The position numbers were made by a program, and so were the translations under genes. From assembly GCA_915070235.1 (NCBI GenBank), contig CAJZFM010000017.1:1-16158 (forward strand): 16,158 nucleotides of DNA, read 5' to 3'. This document shows, piece by piece, positions 1 through 7,203 of this stretch. This DNA comes from an uncultured Capnocytophaga sp. Lineage in GTDB: Bacteria > Bacteroidota > Bacteroidia > Flavobacteriales > Flavobacteriaceae. Below the pieces are notes generated by a model, which worked only from the letters and a program-made list of their open reading frames with translations, was not told the origin of the DNA and searched no databases. Each line of letters opens with the position of its first letter. Positions within the stretch are counted from its first letter, which is position 1.

Positions 1-52
1 TACAACCTCCTATATATAATGCTATTGCTAAAAACAAAAGATTTTTTTTCAT
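1..52 (-). CDS. Lipoprotein, 5' end only (paralogue of the 1606-2061 gene; putative immunity protein)
   Basis: Only the first 17 codons lie in the window; the gene continues off the left edge. The start reads MKKNLLFLAIALYIGGC, a lipoprotein signal peptide with the lipobox ending in Cys17. It is nearly identical to the start of the lipoprotein gene at 1606-2061. The ATG lies 11 bases after the stop codon of the 434-residue gene, so the two are very probably co-transcribed. A small envelope lipoprotein directly behind a protein with a cell-wall-active domain is the usual place for an immunity protein, but that role is inferred. The start is certain; nothing can be said about the mature protein. 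Confidence 0.75.
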   Translation of the reverse strand, partial: MKKNLLFLAIALYIGGC

Positions 53-81
53 AGAATTGTTATTTATTGGTGGTGTAATAT
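1..81 (-). repeat. Copy 1 of an 81-bp near-identical direct repeat
   Basis: This stretch aligns without gaps to 2010-2090 with about four mismatches. It covers the lipoprotein signal peptide codons, the 11-base gap before them, and the last codons (ILHHQ, stop) of the 434-residue gene. Similarity stops abruptly just inside the coding sequence of that gene. Confidence 0.9.
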
Positions 82-1368
82 GCGGTATTTTTCTACATTA
101 GAGCGTTTTTGTATTACTAAATAGATTCGTTTGTCTTTAGATTCTTTTACTATATATCTAATAGCTTTACTATAATCCTCATTTCCGAGTTCAAAATCCT
201 CATATCCCTTTGTTTTACACAATTCTTCTATTTCACCTTTGGATTTAACTTGTCTTTTAGGGACAATTCCAAAACACCCTAAGGAAGCTCCTAAGCGGTC
301 TTCACTACCGTTGTTATACCAACCTCCCATATGTAACATAACACCAACTGCAATAGCAGGGTTGGCTCGTGCTTCATCAAATTTTTTCCCATTAGGATAA
401 TGTTGCATTTTCTCTTCATGAGACACTGCTCTTAACTGAGAGTCTTTCAGCTTCCCCTTGTGATCCTTTTGAAATAGAGCGTAACAATCCTCTCCTTGAT
501 AAGACTTGGGAACCAAATAATAACGATTCCATTTGGCATCTTCAGGTTCAAAGGAGAGATTCACCAGTTCTATATCATTATCATTGATTAGAAAACGGCT
601 ACCTCCTATAACTCCTCTTGAGAACCAAGCGTCTCGCGTAACATTGTAAAATCCTAAAAGTTTTCCTCCCCGACGCATTTCCATTTTATAAGTGGGAACG
701 GCAATGGTTTCATCTTCTGAATTGATGTCTCTTGTCTCTCCTTTTATTCGTTGGCAAGCATAACCTGTAATCTCAGTAGTAAGTATTAAAGTTAGGTTTT
801 GTTCTACTTTCCCTTCTGTATAATAAGCATTGGTAATCATAGACTTTTGCTCTTCTCCTAATACCTCTCTTTCATATTCTTCATCGGTGGTGTCCTCAAA
901 GACAAAATTTTGTCCTGCGGTAACAAACTTGAGGTTATAGGTTTCTGTGGGGGTGTTACCCGGCATCTTGCCTATTATCTGTATGGTGGAGCGAAAGAGT
1001 AAAGGAATAGCATCCTCTAAGGTGGTTGTTTCGCTCAGTCGGCTCCACTTGCCTATAGAGAGCACTTGGAAACCATCTTGGAAGGTAAAATTCTCTTTCT
1101 TACATTCCTTTTCTGTAGCGGAGGGATTGTCATCAATAGTATTCCATGCTACGCCTCCTTTTAGTATGCCACGGTGTGGCCCACAGAGAAACTCCGCACC
1201 ATCCACAACAAATAACTGACTACATTTCCGGATAAATTCTCTTTTAGCTTCTCTATACTTTTCTTTTTCAGAGGTATCTTCTTCCATAAGTACAGTATAG
1301 GTTTCTCCTGAGAGATGCTGTTGTAGCTCCTCTACCATAAGGAGTTCTTCTTGAGTTAGTTTTTTCAT
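64..1368 (-). CDS. Putative effector: PAAR-like (DUF4280-like) N-terminus plus L,D-transpeptidase-like C-terminus
   Basis: The protein has 434 residues. The ATG at 1368 is chosen because a promoter -7 element lies at 1418-1425, which puts the transcript start near the upstream in-frame TTG at 1413. There is no signal peptide. Residues about 49-135 (VVDGAEFLCG, then KKENF, then IGKW, then PLLFRSTI) follow the layout of DUF4280 PAAR-like proteins, although the last family cysteine is missing. Residues 346-365 carry His346, fifteen residues, then Ser-Leu-Gly-Cys365, which fits the H-x(14-17)-[ST]-x-G-C active-site pattern of YkuD-type L,D-transpeptidases and Tlde1-like effectors. PAAR-like proteins cap the VgrG spike of type VI secretion systems, so a cargo acting on peptidoglycan is a reasonable inference. 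The flanking lipoproteins fit as immunity proteins. No other secretion genes are in the window. The domain calls are by eye and moderate in confidence; the reading frame is secure. Confidence 0.7.
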   Translation of the reverse strand: MKKLTQEELLMVEELQQHLSGETYTVLMEEDTSEKEKYREAKREFIRKCSQLFVVDGAEFLCGPHRGILKGGVAWNTIDDNPSATEKECKKENFTFQDGFQVLSIGKWSRLSETTTLEDAIPLLFRSTIQIIGKMPGNTPTETYNLKFVTAGQNFVFEDTTDEEYEREVLGEEQKSMITNAYYTEGKVEQNLTLILTTEITGYACQRIKGETRDINSEDETIAVPTYKMEMRRGGKLLGFYNVTRDAWFSRGVIGGSRFLINDNDIELVNLSFEPEDAKWNRYYLVPKSYQGEDCYALFQKDHKGKLKDSQLRAVSHEEKMQHYPNGKKFDEARANPAIAVGVMLHMGGWYNNGSEDRLGASLGCFGIVPKRQVKSKGEIEELCKTKGYEDFELGNEDYSKAIRYIVKESKDKRIYLVIQKRSNVEKYRILHHQ

Positions 1369-1417
1369 AGTGTGGTTTTTTATAAATGTTCGATTATATT
1401 CGTAAGATTTCAATGGA

Positions 1418-1446
1418 CAAAGTTATAATATTTTTTGTATAGTCAA
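1418..1446 (-). promoter_or_regulatory. Bacteroidota-type promoter of the putative effector gene
   Basis: On the minus strand the -7 element TAACTTTG lies at 1418-1425 and a -33 TTG at 1444-1446, 18 bases apart, matching TTG-N17-21-TAnnTTTG. The expected start point, near 1411, gives a leader of about 40 bases before the ATG at 1368. It shows the effector can be transcribed independently of the lipoprotein upstream. Confidence 0.6.
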
Positions 1447-1605
1447 TCATATTTAGAATACGAATAAATAAAATAAGGAGTTAATTCTTAATCTGTCCTT
1501 TTATTATAAACTCCCTTCTAAAATACTATTTAGACATAATACACAGCCATACCCGAACTTACAAACTTTATGAGATACTACTAATAAGATACTTTTGGTA
1601 TTCTT

Positions 1606-2061
1606 CTATTGATATTCAAATAACAAGAACCATCCATCATTATTAGGGCGGGTAACAATTCTTTTGCTTCCCCTTACAAAATAGAATTCCTTAATAGTAT
1701 CTACTTTATCTCCATCATAATCTAAAATATAATTATTTTTTTTATCTATTTTTGTATAGTATGTCATATAGTCATCTAATTTTGCGGAATATTTCTCTAT
1801 AGGAACTTTAGTATGTGAAATAAATCCTTCCATCCCCAGATAATAACGATATTCTATTAATTCCCCTGAAGAGTCATAGATCATTAAATCACGTATAGTT
1901 CTTTTTTTTCCATTATGGATAATATATTTTTCATAGGGGTCATTATAATCTTCATTTATTTCATATCTTTTCCTGATAAAATTTACCTTTGCAAGGTCTC
2001 CTTTGTAGGTACAACTTCCTATACATAATGCTATTGCTAAAAATAAAAGATTCTTTTTCAT
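1606..2061 (-). CDS. Small lipoprotein, putative orphan immunity protein
   Basis: The protein has 151 residues. The start MKKNLLFLAIALCIGSC is a lipoprotein signal peptide with lipobox Ile-Gly-Ser-Cys17. The in-frame start further upstream at 2109 would add sixteen residues ahead of the signal peptide and is rejected. The mature part is charged and aromatic-rich, ends WFLLFEYQ, and matches no family I recognise. It lies 51 bases behind holB on the same strand and may be read from the holB transcript. The first residues are almost identical to those of the partial lipoprotein at the left edge, and its upstream DNA contains a short remnant of the 3' end of the effector gene. It is therefore probably an extra immunity copy left by duplication. 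The lipoprotein call is strong; the immunity role is inferred. Confidence 0.75.
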   Translation of the reverse strand: MKKNLLFLAIALCIGSCTYKGDLAKVNFIRKRYEINEDYNDPYEKYIIHNGKKRTIRDLMIYDSSGELIEYRYYLGMEGFISHTKVPIEKYSAKLDDYMTYYTKIDKKNNYILDYDGDKVDTIKEFYFVRGSKRIVTRPNNDGWFLLFEYQ

Positions 2062-2090
2062 AGAATTGTTATTTATTGGTGGTGTAATAT
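2010..2090 (-). repeat. Copy 2 of the 81-bp near-identical direct repeat
   Basis: It matches 1-81. In the minus-strand direction it begins with codons reading ILHHQ-stop, the C-terminal tail of the effector at 64-1368, although no effector gene precedes it here: the holB 3' end does. It then runs through the 11-base spacer into the lipoprotein signal peptide. Confidence 0.9.
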
Positions 2091-2112
2091 AGTGAATTAA
2101 CTTATACAAACC

Positions 2113-3234
2113 TTATACTTTAGCATGTATCAGTCTGGTGAGCTTGATAGAGAGGTCAGTGAGGATCAGCTTGGAGTTGCCATTGCGTTCTATATGATAG
2201 ATAGCCTCCTCAATATTCCGCTGGATCTGCGCTATATTGTTATGATGTACAAAGGGGGCAAAGTTTTCTATCCTGAAATTGGACTGAAACTCCATATACA
2301 CCAAGCTGTCAGCGCCATAGTTGGCCAAGAGTGCCTGTCGGAACACCTCCAAACAGTATTCGAGGAAGAGCTTTTGCGTCTCCCTGCCCTCCTTGGCGAT
2401 TTTCTCACACCAAGCCAATAGGTTGGGTAGCACCCCCTTGTTACCACGAGCACTATAGGCCATACGTACCCACTCAACGAACCATTCTTCAAAGATACGA
2501 TCGTTGTCCTTTCCTATAAAAGAGAGTGCTTTACGATAGTTGCCTTGTGAGCGTAGCGCGATCTTCTGTGCTTGGGGCTGGCTAAGGCCTTGCTTGACCA
2601 AGGCCTCAGTGATAACCTCTTGGGGGAGCCTATGAAAGCGCGTGATTTGGCAGCGAGATAGAATGGTATCGAGCAAGGCATTTTCGTTCTCTACCACAAG
2701 GATAAAGATGGTTTCGGCGGGTGGTTCTTCCAAGAGTTTCAGCAGCTTATTGGCACAATCGGTATTCATCAGCTCTGCCATCCAGATAATCATCGCCTTA
2801 TATCCACCCTCAAAGGATTTCAGGGAGAGCTTACTGGTGATTTCCTTGGCATCATCTACCCCGATTTTCCCCTGCTTGTTGGCAATATCAATGGCCTGAT
2901 ACCAGTCAAAGAGGCTTCCGTAAGGCGTTTCCAAGACAAATTGGCGCCATTGCTCCAAGAAAGCCGAGCTGGTGGGGTGGTCTTTCACCTGAGTGGTAAT
3001 AGCCGTAGGATAAGCAAAATGTAGGTCAGGGTGATTCAGATGTGCACACTTAATAGCTGTATGTGCATCACCTGTCTTGCACAGTAGTTCCGTGGCGTAA
3101 GCAATGGCCATAGGGAGCGTACCCACCCCCTCCTCTCCGACAAAGAGTTGGGCATGAGCTATGCGGTTGGTGTCAATAGTTTCTTTTAGATATTTCTTTG
3201 TATGTGAGTTACTTAGAACGCTTTCAAAATCCAT
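2113..3234 (-). CDS. holB: DNA polymerase III delta-prime subunit
   Basis: The protein has 373 residues, normal for the family. It is a clamp-loader subunit that works with delta and tau/gamma to load the beta clamp on DNA during replication. The AAA+ core is visible: RIAHAQLFVGEEGVGT near residues 24-39 stands in place of a Walker A motif and lacks the GKT lysine, as expected for the non-hydrolysing delta-prime subunit. NKLLKLLEEPP lies near 162-172, and the Ser-Arg-Cys motif (ILSRC) at 193-195 supplies the arginine finger to the neighbouring subunit. The zinc-site cysteines are incomplete. The ATG at 3234 is chosen because the frame upstream (TTG at 3282) overlaps a promoter -7 box. It is divergent from the agmatinase-family gene and precedes the small lipoprotein on the same strand. 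Confidence 0.9.
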   Translation of the reverse strand: MDFESVLSNSHTKKYLKETIDTNRIAHAQLFVGEEGVGTLPMAIAYATELLCKTGDAHTAIKCAHLNHPDLHFAYPTAITTQVKDHPTSSAFLEQWRQFVLETPYGSLFDWYQAIDIANKQGKIGVDDAKEITSKLSLKSFEGGYKAMIIWMAELMNTDCANKLLKLLEEPPAETIFILVVENENALLDTILSRCQITRFHRLPQEVITEALVKQGLSQPQAQKIALRSQGNYRKALSFIGKDNDRIFEEWFVEWVRMAYSARGNKGVLPNLLAWCEKIAKEGRETQKLFLEYCLEVFRQALLANYGADSLVYMEFQSNFRIENFAPFVHHNNIAQIQRNIEEAIYHIERNGNSKLILTDLSIKLTRLIHAKV

Positions 3235-3279
3235 AATATAGCTGATTGTCTTGGCCAAGATGACCAAGAAAAAACAGTA

Positions 3280-3287
3280 CAAAAGTA
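3280..3287 (-). promoter_or_regulatory. Possible holB promoter -7 element
   Basis: TACTTTTG on the minus strand fits TAnnTTTG and would give a leader of about 40 bases before the holB ATG. No good -33 TTG is seen at the right distance. Confidence 0.35.
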
Positions 3288-3428
3288 CATAATTTTTTAG
3301 ATAAGCAGGAAACCCTTCCGAAAAAAATAAGAGAGGGTATTATAACTCACAAATAATAGTTAAATAAACTGAGTAATTGCTCTAAAAATAGTAATTTTAC
3401 CCCTATTTAAATCAAAACATTTACAGTA

Positions 3429-4316
3429 ATGGAAAATACATATGCAGGCATACCTGCCGAAAATGCAACGTATGAAAACTCAAAAGTAGTACTGGTAACC
3501 GTTCCTTACGATGGCACCTCCACTTGGGGCAAGGGTGCTGATAAGGGGCCAGAATTGTTCTTGGACGCCTCCGAGAATATGGAGCTTTATGATATAGAAA
3601 CAGATTCCGAACCCTACCTACATGGGGTCTATAGAGCGGGAGAAGTATCGGAGAACAGCACTCCAGAGAAGATGGTAGAGGCGGTCTATCAAAAGACTAA
3701 AGAACTGGTCAAAGACAGAGAAAAACTCTTTACCCTGATAGGCGGGGAACATTCCGTTTCTATCGGTTCTATAAGAGCCGTAGGGGAGGAGTATAAACAA
3801 CTAACTGTATTGCAGTTGGACGCTCATACCGATTTGCGTCCCGAATACCATGGCTCCAAGAATAACCATGCTTGTGCTGTATTTGAGGCCAACCAAAAGC
3901 ACAAACTTGTACAGGTGGGTATCCGCTCCATGGATGCAGAAGAAAAGCAATACCTACCTCACAATCGGGTGTTCTTCGCTCATGAGATAGCCAAGAATGA
4001 GAATTGGATCAAGGAAGTGTTGGAAAAGGTAACAGGCAATGTATATATCACTATAGACTTAGATGCTTTTGACCCTTCTATAGCCCCCTCCACAGGGACT
4101 CCCGAACCAGGAGGCTTGCAGTGGTACCCAACGCTAAAGTTGCTTAGAAAAGTATTTAAGAAGTGCCATGTGGTTGCCTTTGACATTGTAGAGCTTATGG
4201 ACAGCCCAGCGGCTAAACCAACGGCTTTCTTAGCTGCTAAACTATATTATAAGATGCTGGCTTACTACCACAAGTATAACAAAAACAGCAAGCAGACCAA
4301 GAAAAAGAAAAAATGA
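3429..4316 (+). CDS. speB: Agmatinase / ureohydrolase family protein
   Basis: The protein has 295 residues, full length for the ureohydrolase family. Agmatinases hydrolyse agmatine to putrescine and urea in polyamine synthesis, using two manganese ions. All six metal ligands are visible: His108 (GGEHS), Asp131, His133 and Asp135 (DAHTD), and Asp210 and Asp212 (DLDAFDPS). The motif STGTPEPGG at 221-229 follows, and FDIVE near 251-255 is also conserved. The family contains arginases, formiminoglutamases and guanidinobutyrases with the same core; agmatinase is the best guess from overall similarity but the substrate is not proven. No arginine decarboxylase gene is in the window. The C-terminus has an unusual lysine-rich tail (KQTKKKKK). 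It is divergent from holB and 76 bases before the nuclease gene. A possible -7 box TAATTTTA at 3392-3399 is poor. Confidence 0.85.
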   Translation: MENTYAGIPAENATYENSKVVLVTVPYDGTSTWGKGADKGPELFLDASENMELYDIETDSEPYLHGVYRAGEVSENSTPEKMVEAVYQKTKELVKDREKLFTLIGGEHSVSIGSIRAVGEEYKQLTVLQLDAHTDLRPEYHGSKNNHACAVFEANQKHKLVQVGIRSMDAEEKQYLPHNRVFFAHEIAKNENWIKEVLEKVTGNVYITIDLDAFDPSIAPSTGTPEPGGLQWYPTLKLLRKVFKKCHVVAFDIVELMDSPAAKPTAFLAAKLYYKMLAYYHKYNKNSKQTKKKKK

Positions 4317-4322
4317 TAAATA

Positions 4323-4388
4323 GTTTTGAGTTTTGAGTTTGAGTTATACAACAACTCAAAATTCAAAACTCAAAATTCAAAACTCAAA
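4323..4388 (+). repeat. AT-rich inverted and tandem repeat between the agmatinase and nuclease genes
   Basis: The right half (4353-4388) is two full copies of the 14-bp unit AACTCAAAATTCAA plus 8 bases of a third. The left half (4323-4345) is made of GAGTTTT/GAGTTT units that are nearly the reverse complement, so the transcript can fold into a stem of about 18 bp with a 7-base loop (4346-4352). It may end the agmatinase transcript or process the leader of the next gene. The right arm ends 4 bases before the nuclease ATG at 4393. Confidence 0.7.
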
Positions 4389-4392
4389 TGTT

Positions 4393-7128
4393 ATGTTTTT
4401 AGAGCAAGTCATTGAGGATTATTTAGAAAACTATGCCGATGTACCTACGGAAAACCTTATATTGGTAACTCCCCATAGGCGGTCGGCACTTTTTTTGCGA
4501 GAAATCTTTGCCAAGAAGTACCGTAAAGCAGGTATTTCGCCTGAATTTATTACCTTAGACAACTTATTGGAGCGTATCTCTGGGATAAAAAAGATGTCCG
4601 AGGTGCAAGGCCTATTTGAACTCTATAAGGTATATAAAGAATATACTACCACGGAGGTAGATGACTTTGAAAAGTTTGTCGGCTGGGGGAAAATGCTTTG
4701 GAAAGATTTTGACGATATAGACCAATACCTCATCGCTTATAAGGATATATTCCCCTATGTGGAGGCGATAAAAGAAGTGGAACACTGGTCATTAGGGGAA
4801 AAGCTTACCGAAATGCAAGAAAAGCACTTAGCTTTTTGGCGTACTTTGGGTACTTATTACAATGCCCTTCAAAAAGAAATGCACAAGCAGCGACAAGGCT
4901 ACCAAGGCTTTATCGCACGAGTGGCCTATGAGCAGATGGATGCATACAAGAGTGCAAACGAAGAGAAACTACACCTTTTTGTAGGGTTCAACGCCCTAAG
5001 TGTAGCACAAGAGAAGGTAATACAGTATATCTTGGAGGAGATGCAAGGGGATATCTATTGGGATATAGAAAAACACTTCCTCAATAGCCAACACAGTGCA
5101 GGATACTTTATAGAAAACTACTTAGACAAATGGCGCTACTACAGAAGAGGAGCAACCAAGAAATGGATTGTAGAAGACGAGCTAAATACAAAGATACAAG
5201 TGTATGGAACACCTAAGCAAGTGAACCAAATACACCTGCTTACTTCCCTCTTAGAGAAAATTCCTACCAATGAACTCGAACAAACTGCCATCGTACTTAG
5301 TGATAGTGATATGTTACTGCCCTTATTACAGGCTATAGATACCAACAAACTCTCTATCAATATCACCATGGGCTATCCCTTGCAACAAACGCCTGTACAT
5401 GACCTTATTTCAGCTTACTTCAAGCTCTATATTTCAGGGAGATGGTATCACAAAGAAGTAAAATCACTCTTAGAACAACCTTTTTTGAGTAATTTGCTTT
5501 CAGAAAACTATAAAAAAGATACTATAACCTATATCAACGAACATAACTTGTCCTATGTGTATAAAAAAACATTGGACAAATATAAAAAAGAAAAAGATAG
5601 TGCTATTATAGATTTGCTTTTTGATGACCAGAAGAATATTTCAGTAAGCAAATTGATTAAAAATATCATAGAATTGCTTTTAGTGATTAAAGAATCTTTG
5701 GAAAAAGAGGATAAAGGAAACTTACTGAACTTAGAATACTTGTACAATTTCTATGAACTTTTCAATCAAATCTATCACTTACAAGAAAAACATCATTTCG
5801 TAGATAGTGTGAAGTCTTTGTACTATATCTATAATGATTTGTTGGTCAAACAAAAGCTTAATTTCAGGGGAGAGCCACTGAAAGGGTTGCAAATAATGGG
5901 TATACTGGAAGCGCAGAACATACACTTTAAGAATGTACTACTCACCTCTATGAACGAGGGTATTTTTCCTAAAGGGAATACGGTTAATTCACTAATCCCT
6001 TTTGATGTCAGAGCTAATTTGGGATTGCCTACTTACAAAGAGTCCGATTACATGTATGCTTATTACTTTTATAGAATACTCCAGCACTCCGAAAAGGCAA
6101 CACTCTTTTACAATACAGAAACCGACGGGCTTAAAGGAAGCGAGAAGAGCCGATTTATACTACAATTGCTTTCTGACTACAAAATAAAGCCCGAAGTAAG
6201 ATTCCCTGAGGTAAAGATAATAGAACAACAACCTGTGGAGATAGCTAAAGATAAACAAATTATAGACAAATTGGTCGCGATAGCCACAGGAGGTGATCCC
6301 AAACACCGAAAGGGCTTCTCCTCTTCCTCACTTACTACCTATGTAAGAAACCCTATTGACTTCTACCAGCAGCAAATCTTGGATATAAGGGACGATGCCG
6401 AAGTAGAGGAAATCGTAGAAGACCGCTCACTGGGGACGATCATTCATAGGATATTGGAATTGCTTTACCAAGATTATAAAGATAAGGTCATTTCCAAGCA
6501 GGATATAGACAAAATAAGAAAGGAAGTAGCCAAGACAACAAAAACAGTATTCAAAGAGTACCAACAGAATGAAGAAATAACAGGGAAAAACATCTTTGTG
6601 CAACGTACCATTGAGGAATATGTGATGAAATTCTTGGATATAGACCAGAGGAATGTTTCCGATAATGTGGTAAAACTACTTTACTTAGAAGAAAAGATAC
6701 AGATAGATGTCCAATATGATGATTTTCCTTTCCCTATTCGTTTCAATGGAACGATAGACCGTGTAGAGCAACGGGGTGAGGACATCTATATAATAGACTA
6801 TAAGTCGGGTATTGTAGAGAAAGGACAGGTCGCACTCAATGAGAAGAAGTGGGAAAATCTGATTCAGGATTACGAATACTCCAAAGCCTTCCAATTGCTT
6901 ATGTATGCCTATTTGCTATTCAAAACGGGAATGATAGGAGAGGATAAGCGTGTATATGTGGGTAACTATTCCTTTAGAAGACTCAAGTTGGGCTTTATAG
7001 GCTTTAGAAATGATAAGGATAAGGATATAAGCCCTGTGGATACACATGTACGAGAGGCATTTGAACAAAAGCTCATACAACTCCTGAAGGAGATATATGA
7101 CCCTACACTACCCTTTGTTGAAAAGTAG
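4393..7128 (+). CDS. AddB-like PD-(D/E)XK nuclease family protein
   Basis: The protein has 911 residues. It belongs to the Bacteroidota group of AddB/RexB-like proteins that act with an AddA-type helicase in processing double-strand DNA ends for recombination. The N-terminal part (LILVTPHRR near 22) is a decayed helicase-like fold with no Walker A motif. The segment encoded at about 5896-6130 (IMGILEAQN, MNEGIFPKG, RANLGLP) is typical of the family. The C-terminal RecB-like nuclease site is complete: His685 (GTIIH), Asp789 (GTIDR), Asp802 and Lys804 (DYK), and QxxxY at 834-838. No four-cysteine iron-sulphur cluster is visible. The ATG at 4393 is used because the in-frame TTG at 4333 lies inside the hairpin repeat. 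No AddA-like helicase gene is beside it. Confidence 0.85.
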   Translation: MFLEQVIEDYLENYADVPTENLILVTPHRRSALFLREIFAKKYRKAGISPEFITLDNLLERISGIKKMSEVQGLFELYKVYKEYTTTEVDDFEKFVGWGKMLWKDFDDIDQYLIAYKDIFPYVEAIKEVEHWSLGEKLTEMQEKHLAFWRTLGTYYNALQKEMHKQRQGYQGFIARVAYEQMDAYKSANEEKLHLFVGFNALSVAQEKVIQYILEEMQGDIYWDIEKHFLNSQHSAGYFIENYLDKWRYYRRGATKKWIVEDELNTKIQVYGTPKQVNQIHLLTSLLEKIPTNELEQTAIVLSDSDMLLPLLQAIDTNKLSINITMGYPLQQTPVHDLISAYFKLYISGRWYHKEVKSLLEQPFLSNLLSENYKKDTITYINEHNLSYVYKKTLDKYKKEKDSAIIDLLFDDQKNISVSKLIKNIIELLLVIKESLEKEDKGNLLNLEYLYNFYELFNQIYHLQEKHHFVDSVKSLYYIYNDLLVKQKLNFRGEPLKGLQIMGILEAQNIHFKNVLLTSMNEGIFPKGNTVNSLIPFDVRANLGLPTYKESDYMYAYYFYRILQHSEKATLFYNTETDGLKGSEKSRFILQLLSDYKIKPEVRFPEVKIIEQQPVEIAKDKQIIDKLVAIATGGDPKHRKGFSSSSLTTYVRNPIDFYQQQILDIRDDAEVEEIVEDRSLGTIIHRILELLYQDYKDKVISKQDIDKIRKEVAKTTKTVFKEYQQNEEITGKNIFVQRTIEEYVMKFLDIDQRNVSDNVVKLLYLEEKIQIDVQYDDFPFPIRFNGTIDRVEQRGEDIYIIDYKSGIVEKGQVALNEKKWENLIQDYEYSKAFQLLMYAYLLFKTGMIGEDKRVYVGNYSFRRLKLGFIGFRNDKDKDISPVDTHVREAFEQKLIQLLKEIYDPTLPFVEK

Positions 7129-7155
7129 GTTAATGAAATTATGCGCTTGTATATC

Positions 7156-7183
7156 TTGGTATTATATTTTATTCCTATATTTG
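7156..7183 (+). promoter_or_regulatory. Bacteroidota-type promoter of the SGNH hydrolase gene
   Basis: TTG at 7156-7158 and TATATTTG at 7176-7183 are 17 bases apart, a full match to the Bacteroidota housekeeping consensus. The predicted start near 7190 leaves a leader of about 14 bases before the ATG at 7204. Confidence 0.7.
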
Positions 7184-7203
7184 CACCCAAAAAATAATAG
7201 CAG

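Noticed and set aside
947..1219. Plus-strand open frame antisense to the effector gene
   Set aside because: The minus-strand frame has recognisable domains, a promoter and a sensible start; the opposite frame has neither promoter nor family features.
1430..1600. Possible terminator between the orphan lipoprotein gene and the effector
   Set aside because: Only weak inverted repeats (GGAGTT with AACTCC and a 31-base loop) are present and no T-run follows on the minus strand.
4353..4388. Short regular repeats that could suggest a CRISPR array
   Set aside because: The 14-bp units are directly joined with no unique spacers and no cas genes are nearby; it is a simple tandem and inverted repeat.
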